Below the pieces are notes generated by a model, which did not search any database, was not told the DNA's origin, and was given only the letters and a program-made list of their open reading frames with translations. The translations under genes and the position numbers were made by a program. Shown in pieces: positions 56,880 through 64,000 of a DNA stretch of 64,000 bases. The DNA is from Cephalopachus bancanus (Eukaryota > Chordata > Mammalia > Primates > Tarsiidae): assembly GCA_027257055.1 (NCBI GenBank), contig JAPVLO010001007.1:62001-126000 (forward strand), given 5' to 3'. How positions within the stretch are numbered: the first letter of the stretch is position 1; every line of letters begins with the position of its first letter.

Positions 56880-57890
56880 GGGGTTTTTTTGTGGGGGCTT
56901 GTTTGTTTTTCTTTCAGGAAATGTCTTTATTTTGCCCTCATCCTTGAAGAATATTTTGGCCAGATATAGAATTCTAGGTTGACGTTGATTTCCTTTTGGC
57001 TCTGTGTCTTCCATTATTGCTGTTGGGAAGACAGTGGTCAAGCTATGTGTCATTCTTCTGAGGATCATCTGCCTTGCAGGAGCTGCTTTTAAAATCTTCT
57101 CGTTGTCTTTGGTGTTCTGTAGTTTCACTATGGTGGATGTAGGTATGGATTTCTGTTCATTGGTTCTCTGTGAGAACTGTCATGGTTCCCGAATCTGAGG
57201 ACTGGAGTCTTCCTTTGAATACTGCTTCTCACCCTTTCTCTGGGTTATCTCCTTCTGGAACTCAGTTTAAGCATATGCCAGAATTTCTCACTCTAGCCTC
57301 ATGTCTTTCTGCCCCTCTTCTGTATTGCTTCGTCTTATGGCTGTGTAGTACTCCAAGCAATATAGTCCATGTTTATTCTTTCACATTTTAATAGATAATT
57401 AGATGATTTGCATTTTTTGGTTATGGTGAATAAAACTGTTATAAAGCCGGGCTCAGTGGCTCAGCCTGTAATCCCGCGTCTTGGGAGGCTGAGGTGAGTG
57501 GATTGTCTGAGCCTGAGGGTTCAAGACCCACCTGGGCAACTTGGCGAGACCTCACCTCTACAATAAATCAAAAATCAGCCGGGCGTGGTAGCGTGTGCTT
57601 GTAGTTCCAGCTACATGGAAGGCTGAGGCGGAAGGATTGCCGGAGCCCAGCAGGTCGAGACTGTGGTGGCCGGGAGCGGCCACTGCACTCCAGTCTGGAC
57701 AACAGAGTGAGACTCCAACTCAAAAAACAAAACAAAACAAAAAACTGTTATGAAAAATCTTATCGAGGTCTTTTTATGCAAAGATATGTATTTCTCATGG
57801 ATAAATATCTAAGATTAAAACTTCTGTGTCAAAGGCTAGATGTGTGTTTAGCTCTATAAGACACTCCTAAACTGTGTTGTTTGTTTTCAC
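56880..57890 (-). mobile_element. L1M 3' end, antisense, with an Alu
   Basis: AGGAAATGTCTTTATTTTGC, CAGATATAGAATTCTAGG, GCTTTTAAAATCTTCTCG, CCTTCTGGAACTCAGTTTAAG, TATGGCTGTGTAGTACTCC and TCTCATGGATAAATATCTAAG give the antisense 3'UTR followed by the ORF2 end of an old L1. Inactive. Confidence 0.82.
57446..57740 (+). mobile_element. Derived Alu inside L1M
   Basis: GCCGGGCTCAGTGGCTCAG start. The TSD is AAAACTGTTATAAA / AAAACTGTTATGAA (57432-57445 and 57741-57754). The tail is (AAAAC)n. Confidence 0.97.
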
Positions 57891-59094
57891 CCATCATCTT
57901 TGCCATAGTCTTCCTCAGACATCCCAAATGAGAATGGAGGGCACCTAGCTCCCTCTCCACGGATCTCCTCCTGCCTCGTTCCCTGAGAAGTTAGAAGTTA
58001 GAACCAGAAAAGTAAAAGAAGAGATTCCTTCCCCACCTTCAGGTCCCTCAGACCAAAGTCCATGGGGCATCAGAGAAAGGAGAGAAGAGAATCATTCGAT
58101 TCAATATGAAATTGAAGCTTTAGCTGTACCTGAACGAGCCGGGCTTTCGTACTTGAAAAAGATGAGAAAGCGGTGGACTCTGCCCAAATGCATTCAGAGC
58201 GGGAGAGGAAGGTTAACCAGACATACTGAGGACAGTGATGGGGATATCATAAACCCCACTTCATGCTCACTTCCCGCCTGGTTCAGACTGTCCATAATCA
58301 CCAATACGGGGCCCTTGCAGCTCAGGCCTCAGTTCCCTTCTCCGTCTTCCCCCTTGCTTCTCTCTAGGTCCTGGTCCCTGGCCACCAACTGAACTAGTCA
58401 GGACCATGGCTCAGACTCAGAGTGAAGCAGAGAGACTCCACAGAGACGCTGAGGACAAAGAAGCCACAGGGGCTGAATAAGAAAGTCCACAGGACTATAC
58501 GCAGATGACGTGGGGTTGCCTCTGACCCTTGCACTTAACTTTGTTCCCACTATGCCTTGTCTGTTTTAGAGCAGTAGCTCCTGGGGACCACCAGGGACTG
58601 TGCCTCTGGCTCCCCTAGAACTCTCCGTGGGGATCATCCAAGGTGTGCAACCCGGTTGGTCTTGGCAGCGTTCGTGAGAGGGACTTGGCAGCGGTGGGAC
58701 CGTGGCCTCAGTTTCCAGTGCTACTCGCCTTGGAAAAGGAAGGAGAAGCCTGAGGTTTGGCTTCCAGCCACAGACTATCTGCCCAGGACAACTGGGAATG
58801 AATGTGGCAATGAGTAATTAAACAAATTAGTCAGTGCAGTCGTGTTTGCAAAAGTCAGGCAGAATCGATGGGGGCCGATCCATTAGCATTCTGTCCCCGA
58901 TGGCCTCAGCTGCTCCCAGGGCTGGCTGCTCCTCTGAGAGCAAGCCTCCCTCCTTGCACCCAGGGCTGGGGATGGTGCTCAGCAGGGCAGGTGGGGACAT
59001 AGCAGTGACTGCAGAAGCCCTGCAGGGCTGCTCATGTGTGTCCTGTCAGAACCACGGCTGCTTCCCTACCAGCGGACAGAGGGGCAGATGCCCG
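57891..59094. other. Unique sequence, nothing recognised
   Basis: No repeat in 1.2 kb. 58795-58870 (GTAATTAAACAAATTAGTCAG) contains homeobox-type TAAT words. No supported exon. Confidence 0.45.
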
Positions 59095-59290
59095 CTGCCA
59101 AGTTCCTCTCACGCCTCCTGTTCTCCTATGTGTTCCCTCTACCTGGAGTGTACTTCCCTGTTCTCTTCACCTGGCTGATGCCTATCTATCCTTTCCCACT
59201 CCCCCAGGTGTCACCTCTGCCAAGAACTCTCCTCTGATCCCGCAGGCTGGACAAGGCACTCTTCTGGAGCCCAACATCGGTCAGTCTCCC
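59095..59290 (+). repeat. LINE-2 3' fragment
   Basis: TGTTCCCTCTACCTGGAGTG, CACCTGGCTGATGCC and CCCCCAGGTGTCACCTCTGCC follow the L2 order 'gttccctctgcctggaatgc...aaatgtcaccttctcagagaggcc'. Confidence 0.7.
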
Positions 59291-59374
59291 CTAGAAGTTG
59301 GGGGAGGAGGCCAAGTCCCGGGTAAAAGAAGTCCATCTTCTGCTTGTCTTGACCACAGTGGGGATCTATATCAG

Positions 59375-59970
<596 letters not shown>

Positions 59971-59999
59971 AGATGAAGCCGGACTCCATGTTTGGCAGA

Positions 60000-60130
60000 C
60001 CCTATATGCATCAGTTCATTCATCCCTCACAGAAAAATCTATATGTAGACGCCATCATTATCCCCCCCTTTACAGTGGAGGAAACTGAGGCATGGGAAGG
60101 TTAAGCAACTAGCTAGCAGCCACACAGCCA
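60000..60130 (-). repeat. MIR SINE, antisense
   Basis: CATCATTATCCCCCCCTTTAC, AGTGGAGGAAACTGAGGCATG, GGAAGGTTAAGCAACTAGC and CACACAGCCAGTAAGTAGC form an almost continuous antisense MIR core. Confidence 0.85.
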
Positions 60131-60804
<674 letters not shown>

Positions 60805-60820
60805 AAAAATCTGTGTTGCT

Positions 60821-61149
60821 GTGGCTGGTCATGGAGGAAGACCACAGCTTTAGAAAATAGACCCGAGAAAGGTGATGAGACCCACCTTCATGGCAGGGTC
60901 TCCCACCTCGCGAGAGCTCAGCTATTGGCGACCTGGGCTTCTCCCTGGGTCAGAATGCAGAGGTCGCTGCCAACTTTGAAGAACTGACTTTGGACAAGAA
61001 GGTAGTTAGTAAGGGGAGGACCAGAGTGAAGGACAGCCCTGTTCCTGGATGACAACATTCTCACATAGTTGTTCCGCTGGAGGCTGTTAGGGTACGGACG
61101 GACAGGTGAGGGAAAATGGATGGAGAGGTGGAGGCGAGGGGAGAGACAG
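60821..61149. other. Unique sequence, nothing recognised
   Basis: No repeat or exon supported. Confidence 0.4.
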
Positions 61150-61815
61150 CACCGCCGGAGCCGGTAAGCCGGTGGTGCGTGCTGGCAGCCCAGAGATCCG
61201 AGTAAATTGCAAAGAATTGCAACGCACAAAGAGGTTAAGAAAGAAAAGTTTATTTAAAAGTAAATTAGAGAAAGAAAGAGAAAGAAGAGAGAAGATTTAC
61301 CTCCCCAGGGTGGGGGAGGGAGCCATGGCAACAGCCATAGCTCAAAGAGCACATGGCCACACCAGAGTCTAGCAAGGCAATGGCTGCTGGGTGCTTGTGG
61401 TTGAGTCCTTTTAACCATTCCCCTTGATGGGGGAAGATCATTAGGTGATTGGGTGGTGGTCTGCTTTCACATCATCACAAAGGGGCAGACAAGTGCAGGT
61501 ACTGATGATGTCAGGTGATGGACAGCAGGCAGATGGGTGCGTTAGTCACATGATTGCTGCCATGGTGGGGCTTACCTGTGTCGTAGTTCACAGAGGGCTG
61601 ATTAGGTTAACCCTGGGGGGGAGGGGAGGACTCCTGCAAAAGACTTGTTAGACATTTGCAACTCACAAACTCTTATGACTTTGGCCTTGGCCAGGAATCA
61701 AAAGTTTACTAGAGATTTTAGCCTTGGTCCTGGATTCATTGAAGGATTTGCCTAGGATTATTATGCTAACGTCTGAATGCTTTCTAATGGTTATGCTGAG
61801 GCAAAAAGACTAACC
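61150..61815 (-). mobile_element. Probable endogenous-retrovirus solitary LTR
   Basis: On the minus strand a TATA-like GGTTAAAAGGACTCAACC (61405-61422) is followed about 150-160 nt later by an AATAAA poly(A) signal (61249-61254) and a pyrimidine-rich stretch, the layout of an LTR promoter, R and U5. No internal retroviral genes or primer-binding site are visible. The edges are guesses. It resembles no MaLR LTR and may be lineage-specific. Confidence 0.4.
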
Positions 61816-62344
61816 CTTCAGAGGCACGCCCCCAAGTCTGTGTAGTACCCGCATATGTAAGACCTGAGGAAGAGGCCGTTCCTGAGACAGGAAGTGGGTT
61901 CTGAGGAGAAAGGAGGGCTTCCTCCTCCTTTGAGGCACGTGGGGGTTGGGGGTCTACACCCACAACCGAGCAGATCTGGGTCCTGCCCCCTAGGAGGCAT
62001 CCATGGTCAGACAGGCAGGCAGGTCCATCAGGACCCAGAGGACCCTAGGAGGGGCCCCCTTCCACCACCATCAGCTGTGCTGGATGTCTGAGTGTTCTCT
62101 CCATAACCCCAGGCTTTGTGAAAGCACGGCCAAGGATCTGAGGCCTCTGCCGTGCTCTGGAGAGTCCAAGACGGGGAGCACTTCGTTTCGAATGGGAGTA
62201 AAAATCAGAATTTGCTGGGCTTTAGTATTGCAGATGTGGCTTTGTCTTAAACTTAAAGGCTGAAGGGACCGGCTGCTCTGGGGGCTGCTTACTTCCTACA
62301 GACCCATGGGCCCCTCCCCTGAGGCAGTTGTGCAGCCACCCAGT
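61816..62344. other. Unique GC-rich sequence, nothing recognised
   Basis: No repeat or exon supported. Confidence 0.4.
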
Positions 62345-62432
62345 CTGCAGATATGCCCGGCCCACAGGTGTCCCTGGTCTGCAGGTGCACCTGACCTGCA
62401 GTTGTGCCCGGTCCACAGGTGTGCCTGGCCGG
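62345..62432 (+). repeat. Degenerate 15-18-bp minisatellite
   Basis: About five units: CTGCAGATATGCCCGGCC, CACAGGTGTCCCTGGT, CTGCAGGTGCACCTGAC, CTGCAGTTGTGCCCGGTC, CACAGGTGTGCCTGGCC. Alternating CTGCAG and CCACAG starts suggest a two-unit higher order. Confidence 0.75.
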
Positions 62433-63780
62433 CAATGTGTCATCCCTAGGCTTTGCGCAGTGCTCCATACACCTCACTGAAGCCATTCGGCCCTCCTGCT
62501 GCCCAGTGCTGCTGGAAAGCATCCACCCTGGGTGGTCCTTATGCCCAGGACTCTCCATGCTCCCCAGACTGGCCGGATAGGGGAAGGAACTTGAGGAAAG
62601 GAAGAGCCCGGGGGAGGCCAGGCAGGATAGAGGCGGGTGGCTGGTCAGTGGAGCCTCCAGCTACAGTCCCAGTCTCTCAGCAAAAGATGGTCACAGAGCA
62701 GTGCTGAATGTCCACGTGTTGCTCTTCACAGAGCAGTTCCTACCCATGACTTCACTCAACCCAAACGCCAGCCCTCAGAGGCAGGGACGCCGGCCCCTTT
62801 GAAGGAGAAATTGTGGGGGTTCGGGGGCTGGAGAGGCCGCCCTGGAGCAGGGCCTCCTGAGCGTGGGGGCTCACTCCCACCTTTTCTTTATCTCTGGTGA
62901 GCTGAGTGGGCTTCCCTGAATCCCAGAGCCTCTTCTCAGATAGCCAAAGGCCGATGTTGGTGACAGTGATGGGCGGGGTGCTGCCAAGGAGTGTGGTCGT
63001 GGAGGGACATGCTCCCCAGGGCCCCAGTGTGAAAGCCACCTTCCTATCAGCCCGGGTCTTGCTGGACCCCAACCCTGGTCCTCACTCCAACGTCTTGGCA
63101 CCTCTCACGCCCACCCCTGGCTTCAGCCTGCAATGCCTCTCAGACTCCTGGCTCTCGTCTGGCATCTGGCCGCAGTGGCCCAGCCTCAGCCCTGCCTGGT
63201 CCCGTCACCCTGTGTGGTCCCGGTCTGTTCCTTGTCTGCCTCTCCCCCAGGTCGTGAGGGCCTCAGTCTGGGTCTATGGGCTCTGCACCCCACACAGGCT
63301 TCACAGGGAGCGTTTTGCTGGATGGGATAACGGCTGGGCCTGGACTCTTCACCCACCATCTGACAGCCGGGGCACAGCCTGGGTGAGCAGACTTAGCTCT
63401 TGGGCACAGTGTCATCTATTTCCACTACCAGACACTGCCAACCCTCCCCTCATCTCAGCCCGATGCCAGTCACCACAGAAACGGTCACCAGTCAGTACCT
63501 GGGGCATTGCTGGTCAGTGCTGTCAACTGATGCAGCTGCTCCTGGAAGTAAACACAGCTCTTTCCAGGGAACTGGTAGAACCATGGGAGGAAGGGTAGGG
63601 GACTGCCTGGAAGACCCATCTCACTGCCGATGTCGCAGGCTTGCTGCTGGCAGGGCTCACAGCCCACCCTTGTCTCCTCTTTTGTCTCCCTTTGCACCCC
63701 AGCCCTCAGTCTTTCCTCATGTCTGGACCCTATACTGGTTAGGCCTCAGATGAGAACCTGGGATCCCCCTCAAGGAAATG
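62433..63780. other. GC-rich sequence with an anonymous ORF
   Basis: A possible antisense MIR lies near 62725-62815. A 230-codon plus ORF (62906-63598, MGFPESQSLFSDSQRP...) is rich in S, P, W and L, with no domain that I recognise. Other frames are open across the same area, so composition explains it best. Confidence 0.4.
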
Positions 63781-64000
63781 CAGTGTGAGAGGCAGATCTG
63801 ACTCTTGGCTTAAACAATAATCATATTCACAACTGCACATCACAGTCCCAGGCCGGCTCAGCCATTCAACAGCATCAAGTCACCGGGTTGGCATCACTGC
63901 CTTGCCCTCATGGTGTCAAGATGGCTGCAGCAGCTTCAGGCATCATTTTCTAGCACAACTGTGTTTAAAACTGGAAACAAGAGTAGAAACAACAGGGTTT
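63781..64000 (+). repeat. Unclassified old repeat, cut by window edge
   Basis: TCTTGGCTTAAACAATAATC and GTGTCAAGATGGCTGCAGC, followed by AGCTTCAGGCATCATTTTC, recall the same old element type as 42010-42400 ('acaagatggctgc.gcagctccaagcatcac'). Orientation and class are uncertain. Confidence 0.4.

Noticed and set aside
62906..63598. 230-codon plus-strand ORF
   Set aside because: No domain, S/P/W-rich composition and overlapping open frames. More likely chance in GC-rich DNA.

Overview
The window is a non-coding stretch of primate nuclear DNA. I found no exon, structural RNA gene, CRISPR array or bacterial feature that I could defend. The only protein-like signals are the dead reverse-transcriptase relics of LINE-1 and LINE-2. 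About 39 Alu-derived pieces prove that this is a primate. The derived copies are a branch built on AluJ with shared private changes: left-arm start GGCTCAGCCTGTAATCCC, linker ACAATAAATCAAAAAATTAGC, right-arm AGTTCCAGCTACTTGGAAGG, end GAGACTCCAACTCAAAA. They lack the insert after the left arm that I remember from lemur and loris Alus, and they lack AluS/AluY sequence. A tarsier is therefore my best guess; this is inference, not proof.

Layout. 0-7.5 kb: Alus, an MLT1 LTR split by an Alu with a long purine tail, an L2 split by an Alu, and an LTR split by two back-to-back Alus. 7.5-12 kb: Alu-poor and GC-rich, with a G-quadruplex-type duplication (9.5 kb) and a degenerate 16-bp minisatellite (11.1 kb). 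12-21.7 kb: an AT-rich block of nested L1 fragments in both orientations, a small GC-rich poly(A)-tailed retroposon of unknown origin (18.06-18.16 kb), a long L2 with a recognisable reverse-transcriptase relic, and a short L1-like insertion with clean target-site duplications. 21.7-32.5 kb: mostly unique sequence with ancient MIR pieces, a 54-bp perfectly alternating purine-pyrimidine run, a 261-codon anonymous ORF and a 460-bp CACTCACACC-type satellite; 25.4-32.5 kb has no Alu. 32.5-42 kb: dense Alus in both orientations plus MaLR LTRs. 42-49 kb: unique or MIR-rich, with an L1 carrying two Alus. 49-60.8 kb: L1, L2, MaLR and Alu nests and a (CT)n-(CA)n tract. 60.8-64 kb: a probable endogenous-retrovirus LTR, a small minisatellite and unassigned GC-rich sequence.

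The region reads as intergenic or long-intron DNA. Its interest lies in insertion order, the unusual small retroposon, structure-prone repeats and a few candidate conserved non-coding stretches. Repeat family names come from consensus sequences I remember, not from a search, so subfamily names are approximate. Edges without a stated target-site duplication (TSD) may be off by tens of bases.
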